NCBI GenBank assembly: GCA_964036195.1 | Contig: OZ038451.1 | Span: 27,235,927-27,299,926 of the forward strand | From: Sphaerolaimus hirsutus | Taxonomy: Eukaryota > Nematoda > Chromadorea > Monhysterida > Sphaerolaimidae | DNA: 64,000 nucleotides | Direction of reading: 5' to 3' | In this document: in pieces, positions 34,301-42,867 of the stretch | Numbering within the stretch: the first letter of the stretch is position 1 | Layout of the letters: each line of letters opens with the position of its first letter | Notes under the pieces: generated by a model | What the model was told of the DNA's origin: nothing | What the model saw: only the letters and a program-made list of their open reading frames with translations | Databases searched by the model: none | Made by a program: the position numbers and the translations under genes

Positions 34301-36578
34301 TGGGGGGTCTACTAGGGGATTGAATACTCAGGCACGGAGAACTAGTAGCGTGAGGGAACTCTTCGTGGGGTCGTCTTAACACTGTATCCCGAGACTCGTT
34401 GACATATGACATCCCTGGCTCGGCAGTATATGCTGGGGTGGCTAGGTCAGACATCCGGCCCCGAGAACCCACAGAATCACCAACATCACTACACGTAACA
34501 CCGTGGCGGCTAGTACTGGCCCATTGACCGACAGGGCGCGCGCGTTCCCTACCGTCTAGCTCAAAGAAGCTTTGCTGGTTAGAATTGCCGCGGCGGCGAG
34601 TAACCACACCTAAGGATGAATTATACTGCAACATATTAATATCCGCGGCGTGAACCATGTAATTATCATTGGCATCTGGCGTCGTGTGTGCTCCACTCAG
34701 TGCAGCGGGGTCAGCCATATAATCGTCAATAATTTCGAAAGAATTGAGTGAGTCCTCAATAAACACTGTTTGAAACGATTGGGCCGCAGACAAGGTAGTG
34801 GAGCACACATGTTCCAAAGCTACATCCGTGTCACAAGTAGAGTCATCTAGAGTACTAGGCTGGCTAGCTGCCAAGTCTACACTGTGCTCAAATTGACCGT
34901 GACCCACAATCCCAGAGGCGTCGGTCTGGCATTTTAGTGAGTCACTGTCAATTGAAGCATGCGATGACAAGCTCCATTCAGTTGAAAACTCAAGGTCATC
35001 AGAAGACCCTGATGCACCACCATCAGCTGGCAAATACGAATATTGGCCAGCTGCCAATTCCACATCATGCTCGAATTGACATTGGTCCACAATCCCAGAG
35101 ACGTAGGTCTGGCATTTTAGCGAATCACTATCAATTGAAGCACATGATGACGAGCTTAGTACAGTTGATTGCTCAGAATCGTCAAAGGACCATGGTGCAC
35201 CATCGTCAACTGACAAATATAAGTATTGATAATCAAACGAGTCATAAGAGTAGTCAGTGGTCACGTATTTTTCACATGATTGACATAGCTCTGGCTCAAC
35301 ATCAAAAGTTTCGAGAGTTTTGAATTGACAATTGACTGACGCGGGACATGAAAGGTTTTTCGGAAATTTCAAAATTCGCATCAAAAATCGCCGCCAGGGC
35401 ATGGTGTATCGTAGTTTCTCAAATTTGGAAATTTGACTCTGGTGCATCATGAGTGGGGCAGTGTGCCAAGAAATCAAACGGTAATAAGCGCGTGATACAC
35501 ATTTCAAACGTTCAAAACGCTTACGCAAAAGCCAACATTTGTGGTTCCAGTATGTGCACGGTAGCATAGGGCTAAGCTGAAACACTACGCCCTGTACGCG
35601 TGGAGGGTGGCTATGTGTGCGGTGTGAAGGGGGGGTAAAAGGGGGGTGCAACACGGTGCCGTGACCCGAGGTGGGACCTCCAATATAATATGGTACCCCC
35701 CCCGGTCTCGCAACTTCGCTTCTGACGCCATTATGGGCCAAATAGCAACACCTTGGACAGTGTCCAATTCCGTCAGAACTTTCAACGATGCGCTCATGCA
35801 GTCCATCCTGCCTAATTACGCCAAATGTACAGCACCTAACAGGGGACTTAACTGCCTTCTGCACCCGTGGAACGACAAACGATGGCAACACGCCAACCAA
35901 ATAATCGCACAATTCCGATAATTCAACGAGCGGCATAATGTCCACCGGACGACCAATAACTGCCCTACAAGCCCTACGCTTGCCGCGTGCGCGGGAACCC
36001 TGTCTGACAAACTTCACCAGCTTGGTGCCTTTCGACCTAGCTACTCCGAAGGACGTAGGCTTCTGAGCTTTTCGGTCTACTTGGTTGCCACAGCTAACAA
36101 AGTCCGGTCGCGCAAATTGCAAAAGCTTGCGGCGAATGACGTGCGGCTGTAATTTCCCTCTCTTACCCACCAAATACCAAAGGTTTCTAGGCTGCACAAC
36201 TTTCTTCAGCCTTTCAGCAGTTCTCCCAAAAACACCACAAATTCCGGGCTCAATAAAAGCTGGCTCCATGATCAAGTGATCAAACAACCACTGCTGAGAA
36301 GCATCACAAATTACTTCGCCATTGGGCAAAACAGAATCAACAACGAAATCACCAGCGCCCTGAACCTTTTCCGCATACGTGGCCCTTCGTTGAATTTGAA
36401 ACACTTCCGACACGGGTTCAGAACTATCAAAAACTGGGCCCATTTCCAAATCATCAATTTCCCAGAAACCTTCAGAACTTGGCGCCCTCTCAGAAACAGA
36501 AACAAGATTCGCCCACGCTTCAAAAACCGATAATTGAACATCACTCGAATGCAAGCAAATAAAAGCAACTTCCATCAT
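25368..36578 (-). CDS. Giant Ty3/gypsy-like Gag-Pol polyprotein, intact
   Basis: One uninterrupted 3736-residue ORF, far longer than the usual Gag-Pol of this group. Order from the N-terminus (approximate residues): about 1500 residues with no recognised domain, including two 61-residue tandem units at 452-573; a coiled-coil-like stretch near 1530-1565; a retrotransposon Gag core near 1595-1770; two CCHC zinc knuckles (1903-1919 and 1938-1952, second CFKCNKPGHFSREC); aspartic protease with DTGAELS near 2296; reverse transcriptase about 2720-2900 with YLDD near 2843; RNase H about 2985-3110 (HTDAS..ADALSR); integrase with an H2C2 finger near 3335-3375; the D,D,E residues in HMDVLK (3397), VTDNGSEF (3457) and VERFNR (3493); then a GPY-type module (YIGPYRI, about 3635). 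The protein packages the RNA, copies it to DNA and inserts it. All visible catalytic residues are present. Gag and Pol share one frame with no frameshift or stop between them. Confidence 0.95.
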   Translation of the reverse strand: MMEVAFICLHSSDVQLSVFEAWANLVSVSERAPSSEGFWEIDDLEMGPVFDSSEPVSEVFQIQRRATYAEKVQGAGDFVVDSVLPNGEVICDASQQWLFDHLIMEPAFIEPGICGVFGRTAERLKKVVQPRNLWYLVGKRGKLQPHVIRRKLLQFARPDFVSCGNQVDRKAQKPTSFGVARSKGTKLVKFVRQGSRARGKRRACRAVIGRPVDIMPLVELSELCDYLVGVLPSFVVPRVQKAVKSPVRCCTFGVIRQDGLHERIVESSDGIGHCPRCCYLAHNGVRSEVARPGGVPYYIGGPTSGHGTVLHPPFTPPSHRTHSHPPRVQGVVFQLSPMLPCTYWNHKCWLLRKRFERLKCVSRAYYRLISWHTAPLMMHQSQISKFEKLRYTMPWRRFLMRILKFPKNLSCPASVNCQFKTLETFDVEPELCQSCEKYVTTDYSYDSFDYQYLYLSVDDGAPWSFDDSEQSTVLSSSSCASIDSDSLKCQTYVSGIVDQCQFEHDVELAAGQYSYLPADGGASGSSDDLEFSTEWSLSSHASIDSDSLKCQTDASGIVGHGQFEHSVDLAASQPSTLDDSTCDTDVALEHVCSTTLSAAQSFQTVFIEDSLNSFEIIDDYMADPAALSGAHTTPDANDNYMVHAADINMLQYNSSLGVVTRRRGNSNQQSFFELDGRERARPVGQWASTSRHGVTCSDVGDSVGSRGRMSDLATPAYTAEPGMSYVNESRDTVLRRPHEEFPHATSSPCLSIQSPSRPPTSVCDLSTPVKPPPSNPTNSPQPQPSTGPVRQHRELLTNNQSEIDTMISPLQQACEPTKLWDHLKPSDQCIGDVLQPFEKLLSELDPEINKLDQLLFDLATVTSSDPSQQTTLDNVTSALMTLRTWSQAMLPFRGSLQDSIDRTLSVHLKPRVDSLAGDLQSLLSNFCADANALTKPPVDVSTLAQRQANQQVLAASDPGPARPQSRAYPVQCALAFVQSVLLVSAQSARDWTTLRSQIQSKSTAGVFGLENKGVSQTVRAAALRSLTEAWVYLDVHRTGFSTYMPLLGTLPETARYAMAQFHGCIAEGIRLNHAFADILPEIKRQVNGPVARKTRKELLAHLGNTLDSARDLLCRLENLDFAQYNALCVMHIGRVSDRCTPQKCRLVCQNLLNNIGFGLDWLHQLRGKTPVPTPKPQPSRVLEPHQSAHQPSMYTTPLNRSISTLPPAWNNVLVAHLMSPDPMRRLATHQWPPDPSIKVQTDPPRIVLTDLSMHAWVEPVGPEFSVGPVAELDVKTTWVGRILPTVGIMDTPWAIIDPRNTDLVRAYSKLLIAAYFESEYIFQLVFRYGWFPDSLLTAFQRCAFLVQKLVDTLDRSIKHGETVGITDTYPLPEQYHINGRFLYKLASDARRDYTQVGANYNKLARRYGAVPVHTTPMLPIDRNNRFEHSRRRLQLPTAQNAHSQMVRVTNSGSYDANVDMIQPDDVGTRDNQYDFLLSHQGYQQPDSAGGAPVPAAVQAPQRLYHTGHQHTGRLSVPPAHPSSSVAPTSALDQLKSEMDQKYANMRDQMEAMNANMRALLDQRRAQSRAQPQVSQPNVSNDPPSTTTSSDEDLAKRIKKLKMLGCPMFSGKTSVDVSQWLAQFTAKCKICKIASDEERALTLAAVLEHDAATLCYGQPQEVQTSFTKLESALKAHFGQAKHVLATCRAITLMNWKPNDTIDTVRRRLMTESAQLKNVNHSERELRMIEGFLHALGQHNSELRQLVELNSAALESFDKLIQHAKVAQQSLENRKLEQDRSAKDTEFKRMRDELSQLRQQMSSARMGDNRQQLGGGMLAGQRPMFRPPMDMRQNPRFAFPAPQAQPSAQPPFNAQRMPIRPQRDIPPMRLPPAVQGPRFAPRPTVDVGPPVVAIDKPGRQPPNAYKSYFCDKCKMSGHTTEECGRRATGPTSSGPAPAQTPREPLKCFKCNKPGHFSRECPENTPAQNVNELYAQYDIIPDDQIGYTDLQNDLVEGVADPNDLQGYYNEYPSETMHQYQYDYSDMVPPETDALDEEENDVRVNFLGSCPELYNHPDPTPISYFDVCVTQWVDTSATEPKGAVPKCQAYVPGTARALSDSVAGKRPTASFCKTLTGVPQVDPACDSTPHPSIPEIRIQSCEPDQTPALAVTTQKSQAYAPGIRDIAGTDDLEHVVLSSPKSVQVPTQTPTWTPSINMFRPINPATHTSVVAALDLSTSDAGRETCRDRRKYYWEQLSPDLGVKRMEYQCNAAQVVVTEPLGARLQSGKMTRPKHTVRDLITPSIYHRAVIQGVGPYLVLADTGAELSAIPVSLLEQIESLSGKCLDRRIFQLEKPLVCKGYTGHKHTLLYSIQLTVSIGTETRRINFAISFEGTQCIIGIGDYAKFWFLPICPGACMTRPVMHSNKRYLIPGDEPCLLYEGEIPYVDTGLRTGAIAKSGENIPEAIERVQSSNIYTVGSLLEPYLTPKTDVNRLCSSSPVPYFSPSKGTGAVGVVATENWVCPPRSVSYVPAELTGDPQETLTTVLFSPHAHFSENFENTLLPLENGNELFVPFANHSDKEMVLFACQSLGWAEEVVVEPTNDFHMNELAVEFADVWWQTVQTPLCKALCEANLASTHVEPPEDPVITAQSPPETRLHQLGKILDEGVLSHLPLEKQQVLRDWLLERHHIFSLSDFDMGDTGDIIYHPIETGNSPPIQQKVRRLAIGLRKEVERQVQLWLKLGIIEPSVSPWASPIVPVRKKNGALRLCVDYRRVNLVTKRDCFALPNCADLIDMAGLVHPQYFSSLDLASGYLQMRIDPRDIPKTAFTSHVGLFQYKFMPFGLVNAPASFSRLIANVLAGLDPDRVHFYLDDVLVCAETEERMYSLLDDVFARFDRYTLKVGIKKCEFFKERVNFLGCVLTREGIEMQQSKITTIQNYPVPVTTKEIRRFLGMCSFYRRWVEGFSFITRPLHLKIQGAKTTWDDECQAAFEELKKRLVEGPILAYPKEGRPFILHTDASRSGLGAVLSQMDDAGRHRVVAYGSCALKGAEKRYNTTELECLAIVWSLKYWKHYLTQQEVIIVTDHRTLTWALENRSENPRLDKWYVFLMAYQPKIIFKRGSENSVADALSRIAESVNFHKWTEDHLQGKFDPEEVPAGICPLSTFTDKWQAHPLNQPEPDLSEYSTVEITKISDEIHYEWHPPLGVGHIQFLDNIPHPANQDRTPKANTPSIFEAKSTPIERLNMTGKDVDVIRDAGLTIDGIVGSTLESVAEETQKFWQRIIKGQEDDPDTQSIKLFLTTRQYTKHARFNTWLDRNYTGFCVAHDVLWFMGNASRRACLVVPIEITSELCERFHSWGHPAGLKLSMWLRIYFWWFTLTMDAHRAVDKCLECATRTGQGRKRLNPLTPISVVAEPFFRIHMDVLKMPMSQNGYQYVLVLQDAFTKYPCAYALRLKDAETVAYHFMQFVSDHGVPRVLVTDNGSEFCNAILHGLTQFWGTDHRKTTVYRPQANALVERFNRTLLDMLAKMCTLRPTDWDEWLAPALYWYRAIPHASTGESPHFLATGRDMPLPGDTSFLETSQLVYNEHPKYHERIIQYTREAWKIAKELIDLAQAQQKVQYDKKCKPLTFEVGQRVWYLAEGVVTGPAYKLARPYIGPYRILELKGKTAKIKRIDQCDAAAIRVNLDKLLPVKDSVASGAIWTGRALRKVREVPLESELPTHDVSGEKADAGVTPGDKPLSDDGMVLRSGNRVRANSK

Positions 36579-39034
36579 GATTTCACAAATTAGAATTAGA
36601 AGTAATTAGATCCACTAGCTGGAATGAGCCAATAGATTAAGTAGAGAATTAGTTGCACCGGAGTAAGCTTGAATTACACTAATTGAGTTTCTTGAATAAC
36701 GTTGCAATTAAAGTTTCCAAAGTGTTCGAATATTTCCAATTTACCTTTCCACTTTCCAAATCAGAACATTAACATAAAAATGACTAAATAACACTCAGGG
36801 TCATGAAAGCTAAACCAGACAGGTGAGGATAGCAATACGATGCACTGGTAAGAGACCACACAAGTCCAGGTACTTAAGTCCTAGCTTGGCACAGCACCAC
36901 TATCAAAAGTAATCTACAACGACGTAGCACAACTGTTTGGGCCCTTACGAAAGCCTAGAGCGAGTCAATAGGTGTACAGCCTACTTCAGCTTATACTACG
37001 CCTAAAACAAGTCCACAGAGGTCCAGACGTACAGTAAGCATCACAGATGGTGGGTTCTCCCCATACAACACCCTATCTTAGCTATACCGGCAGCTCCGTG
37101 TGGCCACTCCTGCCCCTGTGAACCTAAATGTCACCGTGCAGAGGGAAGAGAAGGCCTATGCCAGAGTTAGCAGAGAATGAGTAACCAAGGGTAGGCTCAT
37201 TTCAGCTGGTAAATCACTGACTTAGTAATTAAAATTGGATTGAATAGACTGATGACAATCACAAGATTGGGGCTCTCTTTTATGGGTTTGAAGTGCCCAA
37301 AACTGGTTTGCAGCTGGGCGGAGCCAACCAATCACGAAAGTGCATTCGAAAGTGTACCGAAAATAAGTGACTTCAGCTGAACCAAGCCATGTACCACAAG
37401 GGTTACTTTTTAATGGAACAAGGGGATGGTGACTTGACATTCAGGAACACCTTTCTTCTGGCACTCAGCCAGCTAATGAAACCAAACTTGGAACTGTGCC
37501 AAACTAGAAAATAAAATACCTACAGTAACCTACCAAATGTAACGCACAAACTAACAACTTAAAAGTATCTAAACTGAGTGAGACTCTCAAAACTAAGCGT
37601 GATTCAATTAAAAACAAGCCGAGTGAATCTACAGCTACTCGAAAACTGCAAGCAACTGCAAAAGGGCCAAAAACACAAAAACAACCGTAATTGCTCAACG
37701 TGAGCTCGTCCAAACCAGCGTACCAAATCAGCCAACGTGGAACTAAACACGACGTGCAAAAGTGCAAACACAAAAATACGTGCAAAACACAGAAATAAGT
37801 GCGAACGTAAAAATACAATCACAAACACATGCAATTATCACAAACTAAGGGGGTTAGGTGGGTAATTAAGTGCAAATAAATACATATACATACGTAATAA
37901 ATCACATACCGCGGCACCTACCGCGAACCTACAACCTAAGCCTACCTACAACCTACAAAATCACAAAACTCCTCCCTGTGGCAGCAGTGGCTACGGGATA
38001 TGTGCCAAGTTACACACAAAAACGGCCTTTTTGGCACTCTTCCAATTCCCTTTACTAATTTTAACCTAAGGCACATATCCCTCCAGAAGGGTTGACCCGT
38101 CTCTACTCCGAAGGACGTAGGCTTCTGGAGCTATCGGGGCCCTCCCTTCCGGTGGCCACTCCCACCAAGAACTCTGAGCGGCCGAAGTCTGTCGCTCCGC
38201 GGACGTTTCCGGCGGCCAACGCTGTCGACGCTCACGGGGACTGGATAGGGGGTGAATTTACAAGTTTCGAGCGATAAACTGTCGCCACAGTACGGCGACA
38301 GCGCTTAGCCCCCCTCAAAATACGTCTGGTGCCATTTTCGGGAAGTTGGCACTCGGCCAAAAGTGGCCGACTCGCACTTTTACGAAAGTTCCCAAAATGA
38401 CCCAAAATCCCCCTCTCCCGGGTTCCGGCGGTCGGCGGGTGTCGGATGGCGGCGGCGCGGCGCTGTCGCGGCCGTCAAAGTCGTTCGCCGGCGTTCGTTC
38501 GACCGTCACACTCGAGGGACACAGTTTTAACTCGGCGCTGCTTTTCTTTTTAGTGAAAGCGCCGTAACTATCGCAAAAGTTAAGTTTCGTTCCCGGAGGT
38601 GCCAAATGACGTCACCCGGGCTTTTCACGACTAGAAACGGCTAATTAGGCCGTTTTGCTACTTAAGGCCGGCGGCATAGCGCCATCGATGTACCGTTCTA
38701 TGGTAATTCGCGCTGAATCACCGTCCCAGAGACGTAGGTCTGGCACTTTGGTGATCTGGCGCCAATTACCATAGCTGGCGTCCACTGCGCCGTAAGTCTC
38801 CTACAAGTTAGGTTTCATATAGGGCGACGTCGAAATGACGTCACTTGGTCTAAGGATGGCCCGTGTGGCATTTCAGGCGGCTAAAGCGCCGTAATTAGGG
38901 TTTGGTAGCGTTAATTGACGCTGGGTCACCATCCCAGAGACATAGGTCTGGCACTTTGGTGGCCCGCCGTCGATTCTCGCATTACATACTATACCGACCT
39001 TTTGAGCGCTGGCTCAGCGCGAACAGGCATCACA
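36579..39034 (-). repeat. Long terminal repeat plus 5' leader of the giant retroelement (upstream copy)
   Basis: Immediately upstream, on the minus strand, of the complete Gag-Pol start. The same purine tract/TGTGATG boundary is at 39034. Frames such as those at 37504-37818 and 38315-38605 are translated identically to their counterparts 13798 bases to the left. The two LTR copies are therefore essentially identical, which implies a recent origin or recent homogenisation. Confidence 0.6.
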
Positions 39035-39165
39035 CTTCCTCCCCCCTTGCGTGGTCTAACCACAGGTTGTTTGGAAACTAGCGCGAAACTTAGACAAAAG
39101 AGAAACTTAAACTACGGTCTCACATATATTACTTATTACTTAAAATTTATAACTTCCAGGGTGTC

Positions 39166-40300
39166 TTATTTTGAATTAGCGCGCACACGATTACCACTTC
39201 TGAGTACCATGCCATCATCTGACAGTGGCTTGTCGCCAGGCGTCACACCAGCGTCAGCTTTCTCACCAGAAACATCGTGTGTCGGCAGTTCACTCTCCAA
39301 GGGGACCTCACGCACCTTGCGCAGTGCGCGACCGGTCCAAATCGCACCAGAAGCTACCGAATCCTTTACCGGAAGCAGCTTGTCCAGATTAACGCGAATT
39401 GCTGCCGCATCGCATTGGTCGATGCGTTTAATTTTGGCTGTCTTCCCTTTTAGTTCTAAAATGCGATAAGGACCGATGTACGGACGGGCAAGTTTATACG
39501 CAGGACCAGTCACGACACCTTCTGCTAAGTACCACACACGCTGCCCTACTTCAAAAGTCAGAGGCTTACATTTCTTATCATACTGCACTTTCTGTTGTGC
39601 TTGCGCCAAATCGATCAACTCTTTGGCAATTTTCCAAGCCTCACGCGTATACTGGATGATCCGCTCATGGTACTTTGGATGTTCATTATACACAAGTTGC
39701 GACGTTTCCAAAAACGACGTGTCACCCGGAAGCGGCATGTCGCGACCCGTTGCTAAAAAGTGCGGAGATTCACCAGTACTTGCATGAGGTATGGCTCTAT
39801 ACCAGTACAGGGCAGGGGCGAGCCACTCATCCCAGTCGGTGGGGCGCAGAGTGCACATTTTAGCCAACATGTCTAACAGAGTGCGATTAAAACGTTCTAC
39901 TAATGCATTCGCTTGTGGTCGATACACGGTTGTCTTGCGGTGGTCCGTTCCCCAAAATTGAGTCAACCCGTGTAAGATTGCATTGCAAAATTCCGAACCA
40001 TTATCAGTAACAAGTACGCGCGGAACACCATGGTCTGAAACAAATTGCATGAAATGGTATGCCACTGTTTCCGCGTCTTTTAATCGAAGAGCGTACGCAC
40101 AAGGGTATTTTGTAAATGCATCTTGCAAGACCAAAACGTACTGATAACCATTTTGCGACATTGGCATTTTTAGAACGTCCATATGAATACGGAAAAATGG
40201 CTCTGCCACCACTGAAATAGGGGTGAGCGGATTGAGACGTTTACGACCCTGTCCTGTCCTAGTAGCGCATTCTAGACATTTATCCACAGCACGATGAGCA
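39166..40300 (-). pseudogene. Truncated Pol C-terminus (integrase) of an upstream tandem unit
   Basis: Encodes the last approximately 376 residues of the polyprotein, from within the integrase zinc finger (HRAVDKCLEC) through the D,D,E core to the C-terminal stop. The 5' part is replaced at 40300/40301 by the 954-bp flanking repeat. The frame stays open into the flank, up to an ATG at 40365, giving a chance 399-residue chimeric ORF. It lacks protease, reverse transcriptase and Gag. Confidence 0.85.
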
Positions 40301-41254
40301 CAGAGAAATATATCTTTTACGGTGCCACATTGAGATTGAGCTCCAAAAACGCAGTATATCATCATTTACTGAACCACATTTGAATCCCATAAAAAATGGC
40401 TAAAGCCAACAAAAAGTGGACGCTGCACCTAAACATGTGTATGCTTTTGAATGCACAAAAGTAATATATCATATACCATGCCATTTTCTTATCGAGCTAT
40501 CAAAAGATGTATATCAAGGGAAATGTATACAAATGCTAATAATATAGTCTATCAACACAGCAAACTGCATCACAAGAAACAATTTCACCAAACTTTTGCA
40601 TGGCAGTGTGAGCTGTGTCAAAGTGCTGCAATCATTAAAGATACAAAAAGCTCACGCTGCCATTCAAAAGTTTGGTGAAATTGTTTCTTGTGATGCAGTT
40701 TGCTGTGTTGATAGACTATATTATTAGCATTTGTATACATTTCCCTTGATATACATCTTTTGATAGCTCGATAAGAAAATGGCATGGTATATGATATATT
40801 ACTTTTGTGCATTCAAAAGCATACACATGTTTAGGTGCAGCGTCCACTTTTTGTTGGCTTTAGCCATTTTTTATGGGATATACTTCTTTTTGAGGGCCAC
40901 AGGCCCAAATTTTATAAGTTATTGCAAATTAGGTAAATGTCAAATGTGGCACCAGGCAATACAATCTATAGTCGAGAAGAAGCCAAATAGTAAGATTCAA
41001 AAGATTTTCAACATGACATTTAGAACCTGAAAGTTATCACTTGATATTTATGACTTGAAATTACCCACTTGACAATAACTTGACATAAACCACTTGATAT
41101 TTATGACTGAATGGCATCACTTGATATTTATAACTTGACATGAACTGCTTGCCATTTTTTCACCTGATAGTTTTCACTTGACATAAACAAGTTGACAGGT
41201 ATCACCTGAAAATTGTTACTTGACATATTACTTGACATTTGACATGACATTTAT
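40301..41254. repeat. 954-bp direct repeat flanking the retroelement insertion, right copy
   Basis: Second copy of 20934-21887. After ...TTGACATGACATTTAT it runs on into the TTGACAT minisatellite, which is the sequence expected at the uninterrupted locus. Confidence 0.9.
40384..40879. repeat. Foldback palindrome (MITE), right copy
   Basis: Same palindrome as 21017-21512, duplicated as part of the 954-bp repeat. Confidence 0.85.
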
Positions 41255-42170
41255 CACTTGACATTAAACTTGACATTTCACTTGAAATTTATCACTTGAT
41301 GTAAAACTTGACATTTGACATGACATTTATCACTTGACATTAAGCTTGACATTCAACTTGACATTTGACTTGACATTTCACTTGAAATTTATTACTTGAC
41401 ATTTCACTTGAAATTTATCACTTGGCATTTGACCTGACAAGTCAATTGAAAGTTATCACTTTATATTCACCTTGACATTTATCACTTGACAATTGACTTG
41501 ACTTGACTTTAGACTTGACATTTACAACTTGACATTTGACTTGATATTTGATCACTTGACATTAAACTTTACATTCGACTTGACATTTGTCACTTGAAAT
41601 TTGACTTCACATTTATCACTTGAAATTTGACTTGACATATGACTTGATATTTGACTTGACAGTTATGAGTTGACATTAAACTTGACATTTGACTTTAAAT
41701 TTGTCACTTGACATTTGACTTTAAATTTGTCACTTGACATTTGACTTGAAATTTGTCACTTGACATTTGACTTGACATTTCACTTGAAATTTATCACTTG
41801 ACATTTATCACTTGACATCTATCAATTGACATTTATCACTTGACATTTCACTTGAAATCTACCACTTGACATTTATCAGTTGATATTTGACTTGATATTT
41901 TATCACTTGACATTTATCACTTGACATTTGGCCTGACATTTATTGCTTGACATTTATCAGATGACATTTCACTTGAAATCTACCACTTGACATTTATCAC
42001 TTGATATTTGACTTGATATTTATCACTTAATAATTTATCACTTGACATCTATCACTTTACATTTATCACTTGACAATTGGCCTGACATTTATTGCTTGAC
42101 ATTTATCACTTGACATTTGACTTGACATTTATAACTTGACATTAACCACTAGACATTTATGACCTGATAG
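41020..42170. repeat. TTGACAT minisatellite
   Basis: About 1.1 kb of degenerate units such as CACTTGACATTTATCACTTG and GACTTGACATTTGA, 10-20 bp each, with no stable higher-order period. A truncated start of the same array is at 21655-21887. Spacer-less and degenerate, so not a CRISPR. Confidence 0.85.
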
Positions 42171-42867
42171 AATTCACCATGCAAGGTCACATGCTCAGTA
42201 TCACATCAAGCAGTAGGTCAGGCATGTTTGCGCATTTTACACAAAATAAGCAAACTTGAATAACTTTTGTAAATCTGTACCAAAATTGCCAAAAATTGGC
42301 TCATTTGAAAGCTCTAGTCATGGCGCACATCAACAAATTTTTTTTATTGCCGCATTTGTATTCAAAATTTAAATTTATTGAGGTTTGAAAATTTCAAACA
42401 GATACCGTCCCAAAGTGGGCGGAGCCTGTGAAAAAAATTCCTGAAAATAAGAAATGGCATCATATGCTCTTTCATATGAGCCATCAACCATGAAAATCGG
42501 TCGTGTTTCGAGGAAGTTATTGCAGTTTGAAGATTGTCGGGAGAACAAGATGAACAACAACAACAACAACAACAACACTGCCTAGAAAAGAAAATGTGTA
42601 ATAACTTCCTCCCAACTCAACCATTTGATCTGAAAATTTGCATGGGGATACTTTTCGACACGGGCTATTCAATGGTATAATCGGTATTGCCGTAGCTTGT
42701 CGCGTTCCGAAGTTATTGCGATTTAAATTTTGCGATTTCCGCATTTTGGTGTGTCTGACCATATTATGGGTGGGTCGCTTGCGCCCTCCCTCGGCAGCGA
42801 GGGATGGCGCTGGCGCGCCCACCCGATTAAGCTCTGAAAAGAAGTACCATATTTTCACTGAAAGGTT
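42171..42867. other. Unique AT-rich sequence inside the TIR element
   Basis: Contains a CAACAACAACAACAACAAC run at 42555-42577 and a GC-rich patch at 42775-42830. Weak open frames only, no recognisable protein. Confidence 0.4.

Larger units (their letters stand above)
35685..40300 (-). repeat. 4.6-kb direct repeat within the retroelement array, right copy
   Basis: Second copy of 21888-26502. Its left part is the start of the complete ORF; its right part is the truncated upstream unit's Pol C-terminus. It ends at GATGAGCA where it meets the right 954-bp repeat. Confidence 0.9.

Noticed and set aside
41020-42170. CRISPR-like array
   Set aside because: Units are degenerate, spacers are absent and the genome is eukaryotic; it is a minisatellite.
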